DNA of 64,000 nucleotides from Capniomyces stellatus. Lineage: Eukaryota; Kickxellomycota; Harpellomycetes; Harpellales; Legeriomycetaceae. The notes under the pieces are model-generated. The model was not told the DNA's origin and searched no databases. It was given only the letters and a program-made list of their open reading frames with translations. This document shows positions 31,184 through 42,700 of this stretch, piece after piece. The first letter of the stretch is position 1. The number at the start of each line of letters is the position of its first letter. Both the position numbers and the translations under genes were made by a program. The stretch covers positions 38,213 through 102,212 of the forward strand of contig LUVW01000042.1 of assembly GCA_001661515.1 (NCBI GenBank), read 5' to 3'.

Positions 31184-34100
31184 TATTGATATACCATTAA
31201 TTATGTTTGACTTTTCTTTTCTTTTATTTGACTTTTTCCTTCTTCTTTTCCTCCTTTTTTGCTTGTTTGTTTGTATGTATGTCTTCTTGTACTTTAGCGG
31301 CTTCTACTCGTAATATCCTCTTGTCCTCGGATTTCTGTTTTGATCCGATTTCTTTTCTTTATACTCTTTTGATTTCAACTATTTGTTTTGTTTTGGCTTG
31401 TTTTGGCTTGGCTTGTATCCAAATATATTTGGATAGCTATCTGCTTTGGCTCTTGCTCACAAATCCTTTTAAAGCCTGGATTGTTGTTACTCTTTTTCTA
31501 AAATACATTAAACAAAAGTACACAATAAGTATTGTCAATCTACTTGTCTCTACAACACTGCACGAATTCCCTGTTTTGCAGCTCCTGGTATTATATACCT
31601 GCCACATTTACTTATATACATTGCCCTTATAAAATGGTATTCAAATTTAACTGCTCGAGAGTCAGTAAAGCTAAATAATTATCACCAATCTCTTAAATCC
31701 AATTTTACAAGAAACTAATCCTTTTCACTTTTGCTCTTTACTCTCTTGTTGGATTTAAAAGTCAAAAAATGGGGAAAAGATCCCAAGCGGCCCAACAAAA
31801 CATAAGCCTTGCATTTGACATTGCAAAAATATACCGATAACAGGCATAAACTCCAACAGATTTTGGATTGGCGATATCATTGTTCAGTTTACCATCAATT
31901 TCGCTTGAGCTCAATGTATAAGCTCAATATGGCCCAAAACCGCACACATTGCGCCAAAACAACACTCTCATCATTTTAATCTTAATCCACCCTCTCCTCC
32001 TCACACCCAACAACTTGTATACTCATGCTTTAGCTAATTATCCGCACACTTTGCTTGTACATACCTTGAAATCTCTTTGTGCTCTGCTGAATACAACGCT
32101 GTGTCTTTCTACCTTTCTCTTTTCTTTCTTTCTTCCTTTTAATCGCTACTTTTTATTCCCCCTGCTTGACCTTTCAAATATTTTTCTTGTTTCCTTTATT
32201 CTCGTTCTTTTTTATTTCTTTTTTTTTCGCCTAACAATTAGCAAAAAAAACGAAAACACTTTTTGTTTTTTTTTTACATCTATTTTTTCAATATAAACGC
32301 GTAAATTGTTTTGTTTAGCTTAAATTTTGGCCTATTATTCTATTTTTTTTTAATCCTTACTCATCGCTTTACTACCCGCCAATTAGTTGAATTCACATTA
32401 TTGCTTGCAACAAGCATAACCCATATTGAATACAATCTTTTATCAAGCACCTATCGACTCTCCCCATGTTCGCCCATTCCCACCCTCACTTTCTTCGCTT
32501 TCCTTAATGAGCCTCGTCATTTTGTTATTTTCAACAGCTAGTAACCATCCCAACTCCCATTACACTGGTATTTACTAGCTAGTATATTTTATCCTGTACC
32601 AATTCTCTCCCAAGGTCCACTCGCGCATCCTTTCAACTAAACTTGACATTGTATATTATTTTCTTTACGCTTTGTTACTACGCCCTCACTTGACGTTATT
32701 ATTTTAAAAAAAAAATTTGCCTTTGATTATGTGAACACTGTTACTTGTTAACAACCAATACTTTTGTTTATCACTAATTTTATTTGTTTTTGTTTGTTTA
32801 CGCTTTTGATGCAAGAAATAGTAACTAAGGCATCAAAAACGATTGCATTCAAGCTATAATAGAAAGAAAAAGACTCAAACACAGCTTTACACACGTTAAC
32901 ACACCACAACTATAAAATGGTATCTTTTTACCATTGCTTTGTAACTTAAATATACCATTTCTATTTGGTTAATAAATCTGTAGAAATCATAAAAAGTAGC
33001 AAAAATTAAACTTATAATGTACTTGCGTCAGCCGGGAGTCGAACCCGGGCCAATTGCTTGGGAAGCAACTATTCTACCGCTATACTACTAACGCTAGTTA
33101 AAATTTTCGAGTTTTACTAAACTTTGTTTTATACTTTTTAATTCCTGGTTTTGCTGGTTACCTTGTTTTTCAACACTGACATTATAAAATGCAGGCAGTG
33201 TGCAAATTTTTCTGCCTTGAATATATTGTTTCAATTGTCTTTGAATTATCATCCAACTTGCATATACAAAATAATGAATCCAATATACTTTTCCTCTTCC
33301 TTTTCTTTATTGAAGTTAACATATGGTATAACATACTCACAACTAGGCAAAAGCTTCAGTCAACAACAGTTGCGATTTGCGAGAAGTATTAAAAGGCGAT
33401 CCTTGGTAAGTAGGACTAGCAAACTTGAACTGGTTTGATAAAACCTATTTACCCGGCTATTTAGTTTTGCACCCGGTAGCTCGACGACAACAGGTATTTT
33501 TTGAACTATAAACTATAACAAATGTTTCACTCGGAACTGCAACAGCTTTTATAATTAAAGGCCAGCTTAATAAATCCTGACATTTAATTGGACATACATG
33601 ATGCTTTATGCACAACTTTAAAGCAAAAATAAATAAAGTAAAAGTGATTAGCTCTGTACTAAAAACCGATTGGTTTGGCAAATATTTTATTCACAGAAGC
33701 AACGACAATGGTCCTTTCCTTTCTACCAGTCTAATGAAAGTATACCAAGTCGATCCATAAGTCCATGACACAAATAGCAACACGCCCTTACCTTCCCCAC
33801 TATTGAAATGAAAGAGCTGCAACAGAAAAAAAAATTATGTGTTTACAACAGTAAACGTTGTAATTTCGGACTAGAGCTAATCATGCAACATATTGACTTT
33901 ATTTGATTTCTTTATTGAAATAACATATTGGTTTTTGTGTTTACAAATAGTATTAATTTCCTTCAAAGTGAGTTGGTCAATAATAAAAAATTAAAAAAAG
34001 TAATAGTTGGTACATTCTGAGTGGGTGAAACTGAAACTCTGCACATCGCCAATTATCGACTTTGGTATCTTTGGTTATATTTTTTCTCGTTAGTATGCCA

Positions 34101-35075
34101 AGAGCTAGTTTTCCCTGAATGTGAACAGCGCCGATAATGCCAATCTTTTTACTTGATTTTTTATTGATTGAGACTATCAAAATAAGACAGGCTGAGTAAT
34201 AAAGTAAACAATTATTTAATAATTCGCCATAATACTAAATATAACACGTCTTTCCAACATTTTAATCTAACCCAGCCCACCCACTCACTCACCCTCTCAT
34301 TCACTCACCCTCCCATTCACTTACTCTATTTTTTTGAGCACAAGTCCACAGCCAATCTTTTCAGGAAATCAAATTATCGCTGGATTCTAAACGTAGTATG
34401 TTTAGCTAGACAACGATAGAACCATGCCTCCTTGTGATAGAATAATCAGCAAAAGGTGTTTTCTAAGCATAGATACTGAATCAGACTTTGAATATGCTCT
34501 TTGTAATAAAGTAATTATAATCAAAGAGCATATACCAAGAAAAAAAACGTAAAAATTGATTCTGAACTATCGCCAGGATTACCAATAAACAAGTAAACTT
34601 GGCCTGTGATGTTTGTCCAACACCGGATATCTGGTAGCCATCTTGGCTTCGAGCCCAACCAAATCGCTTTAATTAAAGAAAGATGACCTTTTATTCAACA
34701 TGAATGTAAACTTCCTGGAGTTTGGTTAGTTCTATTTTATAATATGTGCACTTGTATATATTGGCAGATAGAAAAATTAAAGATGAGAGGATGGGTCAAC
34801 ACAGTTACTCTTGATTATGGCGAGAAAAGGCGTTACTCTTAATCCTAGAGAAGAAAATACTAGCGATGACACAGAGTTATTAAATAAACATAGCTCAAGT
34901 ATTTGCTAAGATATTCATCAATATTCTTGAATTAAACTAACGGCCAAGACAATTACCAGACAAAACAGAAAAGATTTTTTTGTTATTGAGCCGTATAATG
35001 AGATTTATTTGTTTATAAATGTTGAAATGTGCGATGATGTTACAAAGGTTATTTACAAGTGCTAGGGTGGTTTGG
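31184..35075. other. Long intergenic region with a tRNA gene
   Basis: This 3.9 kb holds tRNA-Gly at 33024-33094 and otherwise AT-rich sequence with T-rich stretches that probably include the Itc1-like promoter. Two weak small-gene candidates lie at 33280-33411 (+) and 33691-33816 (-), described under findings. I see no other gene. Confidence 0.5.
33024..33094 (-). tRNA. tRNA-Gly (anticodon CCC)
   Basis: The 71-nt minus-strand sequence folds into a cloverleaf. The acceptor stem GCGTTAG pairs with CTGACGC (one G-U), the anticodon stem GTTGC pairs with GCAAT around loop TTCCCAA, and the T arm is CCGGG-TTCGACT-CCCGG. The loop gives anticodon CCC, which reads GGG (Gly). Internal promoter boxes are present: an A-box-like TAGCGGTAGA and a B-box GGTTCGACTCC. 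There is no intron. A T5 stretch about 20 nt downstream could act as the Pol III terminator. The D stem is weak, with an A-A mismatch at its third pair. The discriminator is A; CCA is not encoded, as normal for eukaryotes. Confidence 0.95.
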
Positions 35076-36155
35076 CTAGAGTAAAGTTTTTAAGTCATAA
35101 TTAGGAAATGTCTTCTTGGCTTTTGATCTTAGTCTAGAAGACCTGGTGTTGTATAGCGAGGGACTGCCGTCGCTTATGCAGTTTCTATAGAATTTCTCGC
35201 CCAAAACAAGGTCAATGTCAACTAGTTTTCCTAGAGCAGAAGTAGACTGATTAGATATGTTGTTACTTGTGGATTTAATCGTGTTTTTTATTAGCAGCGT
35301 TTGGCGCATATCGTACTTGTTGTTTGCGTAAAGTTTGCTGGCGCTGATAATATAAATGGTCCTCAGTAGCTTTGAGTCTGTGTTTGGCGAGTCTTTTTCA
35401 ACAACCGTCATGGATGATCTGCTTGAAGACAGACAGCTGTCATCACTGTTTTCGTCGTCAGAGTAAGAGGTCTGTTTGGGAGTAATCAAACTGCTGTATT
35501 TGGTTCTGCTAGAGATTTTGGATTTGAGCTCCATTATCGAATTGTTGCTTGATGCGAGAGGGACTAGGTCCAGAAACTCCGAGTATATGCTGCTAGATGA
35601 GTCTTCATCAAAGGCTAGCTCCTTAAGTTTATCGCTGGAGTTGCTCTTTGGCTTTTTAAGGAACGAGTTTTTCAGATACTTTTGTGTGTATGAAAAAAAA
35701 CCCTTCTTCTTTATTTTCCCCGAGTCTGAAGGCTCTAAGTTTGGTTCTTCGGTGTTGACCTGTGCGCCCTTTCTGTCAGAGGCTAGGCCTTCGTGGACTG
35801 CACTTTCCATGGCTGCTGGGGTTTTTTTCAATAGTAGTGGGTGTCTTTTGTTGTTGCTCAGATTTCGCGAGTTAATAGAACTAACCGTGTTGTATCTGCT
35901 TGGTCTGATACCTGTAAGTTCATATATATTGTTCAAGTTTTGCTGCTTGTAAAGTTCAGAGCTTGTATTGTGCAGAACTTTGGGTAAGGGTAATGCGTAT
36001 GATTCAGGAAAGTTCAAATATTCACTTCTTTTTGTTGTATTTTCGGTGTTTATTATGTTCTGGAAACTAGGGTTTGGGTATAAAGTAAACTTCTTCTGAC
36101 TATCTACATAAATATATTCATTGTTTTCTGTTATCGAGCTTGAAATTGATGTCAT
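35076..36155 (-). CDS. Hypothetical protein, 359 residues
   Basis: This single-exon frame from ATG 36155 is long for an AT-rich region and has coding-like composition, being rich in Ser, Asn and Lys. It shows a basic segment (GKIKKKGFFSYTQKYLKN) near residues 148-165, a Ser-rich cluster (SDDSCLSSSRSSMT) and a basic C-terminus (SRLRSKAKKTF). There is no transmembrane segment, signal peptide or known domain that I recognise. It may be a lineage-specific, largely disordered protein. The existence of the gene is well supported by length; the function is unknown. Confidence 0.65.
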   Translation of the reverse strand: MTSISSSITENNEYIYVDSQKKFTLYPNPSFQNIINTENTTKRSEYLNFPESYALPLPKVLHNTSSELYKQQNLNNIYELTGIRPSRYNTVSSINSRNLSNNKRHPLLLKKTPAAMESAVHEGLASDRKGAQVNTEEPNLEPSDSGKIKKKGFFSYTQKYLKNSFLKKPKSNSSDKLKELAFDEDSSSSIYSEFLDLVPLASSNNSIMELKSKISSRTKYSSLITPKQTSYSDDENSDDSCLSSSRSSMTVVEKDSPNTDSKLLRTIYIISASKLYANNKYDMRQTLLIKNTIKSTSNNISNQSTSALGKLVDIDLVLGEKFYRNCISDGSPSLYNTRSSRLRSKAKKTFPNYDLKTLL

Positions 36156-39100
36156 TATATCGATATGTATATGTTTATGTTTAAGAGCAAAAAAAGGTAT
36201 TATTTAAAACAAATGTGCTATTTTTTGGTCTATTTATTTCAGTTTCAATGTAACAATATTTTTTGTTCAAAAAGGCGATTCATTCATTTAAAAACCTAAA
36301 TTCACATTTAATTGTTGGTTTGATGAGTTTTTTTTTCATTAAAACGAATTAATAGTAAAAGCTATAAAGAAAAAAAAACTTAAGAAAAACGCTAAAAAAA
36401 AATCTTGAAAGAAAAACACCAATGAGAAAACACCAATGAGAAAACACCAATGAGGAAATACTAATTAGGAAATACTAATGAAAAAATACTAATGAAGAAA
36501 TACTAGTGAAAAAATACTAGTGAAAAAATACTAGTGAAAAAATACTAGTGAAAAAAATCAATAAAAAAATAAAGAAAAACAATGTAACCCTATTATCGAA
36601 AAAGGAGCGATAAAAAAAAATGGTAAAAAAATAATAAAAACTTCGAATTGGACAATTATCTTTGCACTTTTAAAACTGTATATTTGCTAATACTAACGTC
36701 CTGAGTAAATAGACAAATAAATCTCCATGATTTAAGTAATCTTTGAGATTGGGCCAATATATGGCTACCAAAACCAACATATTTAAGCCCAATCACTTGA
36801 CTTTATCTAATGGGTAACACTTGTGTTATTTTTATTAACTTGATGTCTTGGAAAATTAAAAACCAAAATTGCTGAAAAAAATGTTTGTATGGCAAAAAAT
36901 TGTATTGAAACAAGGTTGTGTATAAAAATAAAAGAATTTCCCGCCATTAAACGTTACAAATCCAGGCATTTATCATTGCTAGGTTATCACTAATTGCACC
37001 AGTAGATATCATCCAAACTAAATGTCTTTGTTTAACCATTACCATCAACCTTGGCCTTTAATTTTTCAGTGCTTTTTGCATTTTTTACATTTGCCAAATT
37101 AATAACAAAAGTTGTGAAAATACCTAACCAAATTCCACCATTTCGTTAAAAAAAATATTTCTAAGCGTAAATAGAAGCACAAGCAAGTACAAGCAAGCCC
37201 AATAATCCCATTTACTGCGAGCACATTACAACCTGTCTATTGCAAGCACATTACAGCCTATTGGCAAGACCCGATACACCTTTTCTTTTCAAAAGAATTG
37301 CTTTACAGGCTGGACTTGGAGATTATACCTCTAATTACGTAAACAAAAGAAATGCTCTAGTTTTGCTGTAAAAAAAACCACTTAGCGACTTGATTTCGAA
37401 AAGGTCCAGCAGTTGTTTTGATGTATTATTCTCAATTCTCTCCCTCCAAATTCACTTTCTCCATGTTTTTTTTTCACTCGCTTGCTTAGTAATACTTGTT
37501 ATCGCATTATTGTCTTTGCTGCTTTATTTATATTGTTGAAAGGACGCCGCTAATAGGCAAGTCTGTGTTTTGGTGTTGTTAACATTACCCTGGTCAACCG
37601 CGATTTTGCTAATCCATGTGATGTGGGTCCGATTCGCGAGCAAAGTTGGTTTTGTGCTTTAAGAATCTTTGTTGCGCAAGCTCCTCGAGTTTAATTTGCT
37701 TGTTCAAAGAGTAAAAAGGTAAAAGTATCAAACGCTATAGAATATCACTGGCTTGGATGCAATGCAAATAACAGATCGAGCAAACTGTGTTTTGAAAACA
37801 CTTTTGATAACTCAACTGCAGCGACTATCTATCGGATCAGCTTAAAAGCATTTAATTAAAAAACGTATTTGTAATTAGCTAAGCTATTGTCCATTGTTTT
37901 TTTTCCAATAAAAATGGGTTGTAAACGGTTTACGAATCGATAAAAAAGTACAAACTTTTTTAAGATTTATAATACAAATTTTAATATGAGGATTACAAAT
38001 CGAATTATTATTAATTCCAATAAAAAACAATCAAAAAGCAATCTTATCAGCTTTAATCTAGAACATGTTTCTCCCATTGGATTGTTTGAAAGCTGTTATC
38101 GACGCTGTTAAACAATACGTTCAAGATGCAATTATCAACATAAAATTAACCATTTGTTATATAATTTACCACCAAGTTCAAGCAAAAGAGCATGGCTTTT
38201 CAGTAATTATCGATTGCGGGTCCGATAAAAAAATAAATATATCAGCAACAAATAGAAGCAAAGAGTGGTAAAACGTTTAAGGAAATTCCCAGAAGCATCT
38301 CCCACAAACATGAAGCAACTAAAGACAACTCACTGCCAAGTTGCTGCCAAATTTGTGCATTGCTTGTACTAATAAATCCATGTTCTGCAACTAAAAAGGA
38401 AAAGAAAAAAAAAGAGAAAAACTACATCAAAACTTGGATTCTTTATTATTATTATTATTATTAGTATCAAAATTTGAATTCTTGATTTAACTTGCTCGTT
38501 ACTTCAACAAGCCTGGTCAAGAGCCATTTGGTCAAAATAAGCCTCAATGTTGTTGTTGGTTGCTAAGTTGGATCAAATTACTTGCGTTTTCCCAAATTAG
38601 CTTGATTGGGTCTCATGAAAAATAAAATCTCTTATAAATCTGCTCGATTTAATAATAAATCGTCAAATAAGCCAAGTATAATAGCTTGAAAGTGTGTACT
38701 ACTTGAGAATTTGAAATTTCAAGTATATTACTATCCCGTTTTATACAGCTAAATATTTGCCATTATTAATTGGCAAAGCAGATATTGCGTTACAAACTCG
38801 GAATAAACACAAACTCAATTATGTACATATTGAAATCTGCAAGCAGTCTTTTATTTTTAGGCTTAAAAAGCCACAATGTGGTAACATTCAACCATATTTT
38901 AAGTGCTATGACGAATTAACCTGAAACAACCTTTTGGAGGGGAAGTGAATGATTCAACCATATACAAAATAAATATACAACAGCCCTGTTGGCCAATTGA
39001 GGGAAGAGTATTACTTTTGAAGCTGAGCTTGGCATTTCATTTTATAGATTTCACGCGATGATATTGCTTGGGAAAGATGAGCACTTTTCAAAAATAGCAC

Positions 39101-39784
39101 CGAAAAGCTACACAGTGAGCTGGTAAATCCATCAAACAAAGTTACAATTTTCGCAATAGCTACCAATATATTCTGAATGTTAAACATCAATGCACAAAGC
39201 TATAGAAAACTCTTGCTCGAAACAAAAGGTATGTCTTATTGAAAGTATCAACGAATTCCATTATTTATGTTATCATTTTTATTTTTAAAAATCAATCTAA
39301 CTGGTTCTCAAAGCAAGTAATGCACATCTCTTAAATTTTGTAGCATAGTGTTTGATAAGGAGGGGGAGTGTGTTCCGCATGACTTTATTTTCGTTTACAA
39401 ACCGGTTGTTTATAAAGATGGAGAGGAAAGATGGAGAAGAAAGATGGAGGGAGGGGGTACGCTTCCACAAAGGTGACAAGTATTTCAAATTGGTTTGTAA
39501 TCTAGTATGGTTTAATCAATCGGAATATACAAACAAAAACTCTAAAATTGCAAATCAAAGAGATGGAAATTATAACAAGGCAAGATGTAAACGGATGGTG
39601 TTTATTAATATTGTGTTTGTACATAAAACACTAAAATCCAAGCGAACCCCCCCCCCCTAATCGGCTTTAAAAAAGCAAAACAAAAAAAGAAAAGCAATAA
39701 ACGTAACAAACAAACAAATTTTATTTCCTCAAAAGTAGAATTGTAATGAAATGAGCAAAAGCAACACAAGCAGCAAATGCGAAA
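36156..39784. other. Intergenic region with a 14-bp repeat array
   Basis: This 3.6 kb lies upstream of the 359-residue protein gene and downstream of the PH-protein gene. It is very AT-rich. The only clear structure is the tandem array at 36410-36549. The open frames at 38065-38271 and 39352-39660 lack motifs. Confidence 0.55.
36410..36549. repeat. 14-bp minisatellite with a sequence gradient
   Basis: Ten units drift in order from GAGAAAACACCAAT at the left to GAAAAAATACTAGT at the right. The last units are identical, and the changes accumulate stepwise along the array. It lies about 250 bp upstream of the start codon at 36155. Confidence 0.85.
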
Positions 39785-42700
39785 TCATTGGTTAAAATCG
39801 TTTAAAACAGATAGGTGGGAGTTGAGTATAGAAACCCACTTTTCCATATCACTCATTGACTCAGCAATGTAAACACCCAAGTACAGCCCAGTTTCAATGC
39901 TCGGAGAATTCCCCTTTAAGGCAAGTGATATTTCATCTGAACACGTGGCATTTAAACACATCAGCGGCATATTCAGCGGACCTAGCCTTGCAAGCTGTAA
40001 CGAGTGGGATATAGGACTGCTGCTGGAATTCGAACGCTGTGCACAAATTGTCTCGGTGTTCGGCTTCAAATAGCTATTTGACCCCGAGACAATATTTGAG
40101 CCAGAATTTGAACTAATATTTGAGACAACATTTGAGCCAACATTTGAGCCAACATTTGAGCCAACATTTGAGCCAACATTTGAGCCAACATTTGAGCCGA
40201 AATCAATATTAGTGGATGTTAGTCTTTCACCTTTTGTTGTTGAAAAGCGCCCATCCTGAGTTGAGAATGGTTCACCAGTGCCAATATCAGCACGTGGATG
40301 ATTGCCAAAGAGGCCTACTGATTTCAAGGGATTATTTTCTATTATGTCAAAGTTTCTGCGAGTATCTTGTGTTGTTTTTGACCTATTGTATCTGAATCCA
40401 TTTCTGGCTTTTTCCTGGCCATGTCGCGGGTAGTGCGAGTTGCTTGCAGGCAGGGTCACATGGTTATATTGGGTTTTAAAAGAAACCACCAAAGGGTTAG
40501 CTGTGTCACTAACATTAAGGGTTTTGCTACCTCGGCTATGACCGCTGATAAACCCAGTACCATGGGTATCAGGCTCATTTTTAGGATATATACTATATTG
40601 GCCAATTATGTCTTGTGTAGAGTTTTCAAAGTCTAGTTGGCGAGTAGTAAACTTGATGTTTTCATTGGCAAGTTTTGGACTGCTGGTTGGCAATGTGACC
40701 AGGTTTTCTGTGGTGCTGTGTGCAGTGCTTGGCATGGTATGATTTGGAGAAGCGGCGCCACCTAGGTTCAAGAGCAGGCCCTGGTCATCAAAATCTAGTT
40801 CAAAGGGTTTGCTGTTGAATATTTCAACAATCTGCGAGTCGTGCATTTGTTTATTATGGCCGCCCTCCTCGTAATAACCATCACCGTTCGGAAAATCGGT
40901 AAGTTGAGTGTAGCTTAGACACTCAACTGGACTGACGGCAGATAGGTTCAAGTAGCGATTGTTCACATCAGCCCAGGTTCTTGCAGATTCGGGAACCAAC
41001 CTATACGCAACAAGAACGGGCTTTGCAACCTGGAATGGAGTGGTAAGCATTAGACATTTCAGATAGTCGCTTGCACAGTACGCAGAAAGTTTTAGCTGGT
41101 TGTCCAATAGATAGTTTTTGAAGTAAAAGTTTTTTGAACCGGGATTTGGGCCAACATGATTTAGGCGACCACTATTCGCAATGATTTGCTTGTATGCTGG
41201 ATAGTTTCTATTTCGCGAAGAGTCGTAAATATCGGTTTTAAAACTCAATGGCTTGCCACCAATATTAACTGGCAATGATCTGCTAGACCTGTTGATTTTA
41301 AGCGAAATTCTGCTAAATAGCCCCGAAACCACATCAACCACACTGGCCTTATTCTTACCACCGGACCCCAAATCTGAACAGTGCAGGATCTGTCCAATAG
41401 TGCCAATGGTTTTGAGAGGTGCTACCACCGACAGCAAGGCAAAATGGTCCCTTAGCTGTCCTCGGCCCTTATGAGCACCTTTTCTAGAGGCACTCGAGCC
41501 TTTGTGAGCGTTGTTCTGGCTGCTGCTCGTTTGGCCCAGAATTTTGACTCGGTTGTGTGGTTGCCAGATAGAAAATGTGGACTTTTGGGTGTTCTCTTGG
41601 GTAACCAGGCCGTCAGGGTATAGTCTATCAACCAAGTGTGGATTGTTTGGCTTTGCTTTTTGGCGGGGGCTTGGTTCGTATAAAAGCTCAGAATTGGTAG
41701 CAAATTCGGAATCTAGCGCCGAAGAGCGAGCCAAGGCTACTTTGCCTTCTGATACAGCTCCTTTACCAGGAGACACAATAGTGCTGAACTCGGACTGGGC
41801 ATCTGTTGGTGGGCTGATAGAGTCAATGGTTTCTCTGATGCTGTCGCGGGTGTGGATATACTCATCTTGAACTTGATTAGTGTCGGAATTATCGACACTG
41901 ACAGTGGCGTTGTTGTTTACTGTAACCGATCCATAGTAGGTAAGGGTGGGGAGGTCGTTATAGTCGTTTTTACCAAAACAATTTGGTGGCTCTGAAAAGA
42001 CATAAGTACCAAAAAGCTTGATTGACCGCATTCGTTTAAGTAAAAAACTCTCGCTGCTCCTGTCTATTTCGGAGCTACTGGGTCTATCGCCCAAAAAATC
42101 TTCGGCTGAGTGCATTGTATCTTTGTGCTGCTGGTATTCAGGACCAGTAAAACCATATTCGCCATTGACCTCAGCAGTATTTCGCTGCACCAAACACGAC
42201 TTTTTGATAGCGGCGTACATTGCTATAACCGAATCCTCAATGCTAAAGTCCGGAACCTTAAACTCAATAAAATAGTTGCTCACCAAAATGCAAAACAGTC
42301 GGTGGTAGCCTCGGTTATTCTTGGCTTTCCTGTACAAAAAGCCACTATGTATAATGTCGTTTGGATTGTTTTGGGCTGACATGTCCTGAATTGTCATGTT
42401 TGCCCAGGCTCTTTCGTACTCTGCAACTGAAGTGTCCAACGACCTGTATATTCTTGAGACGTTTTTGCTAAAAAGACCAAGGGTTTTGGGCATTAGTCTT
42501 GTGGCACCTTTATCATCCCCAGCCTTCCAGTGGTCCATAATCATTTTCATGTGATTGATCCAGCTGTCTCGGATGTCAGAAGTTGCACAGCAAATGTACA
42601 GCTTGCCGCCTCTGGACTGGTTCTCGTCAACCAGCCCATTCCTAAGAGTCAAAACTAGCCAGGACTCAAGTACCTGTGATTCCATCTCCAAGTCGGCCTT

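Noticed and set aside
31949..32296. Leu/Phe-rich 115-codon frame that could suggest a membrane protein
   Set aside because: It comes from T-rich intergenic sequence upstream of the Itc1-like gene. No splice or family support.
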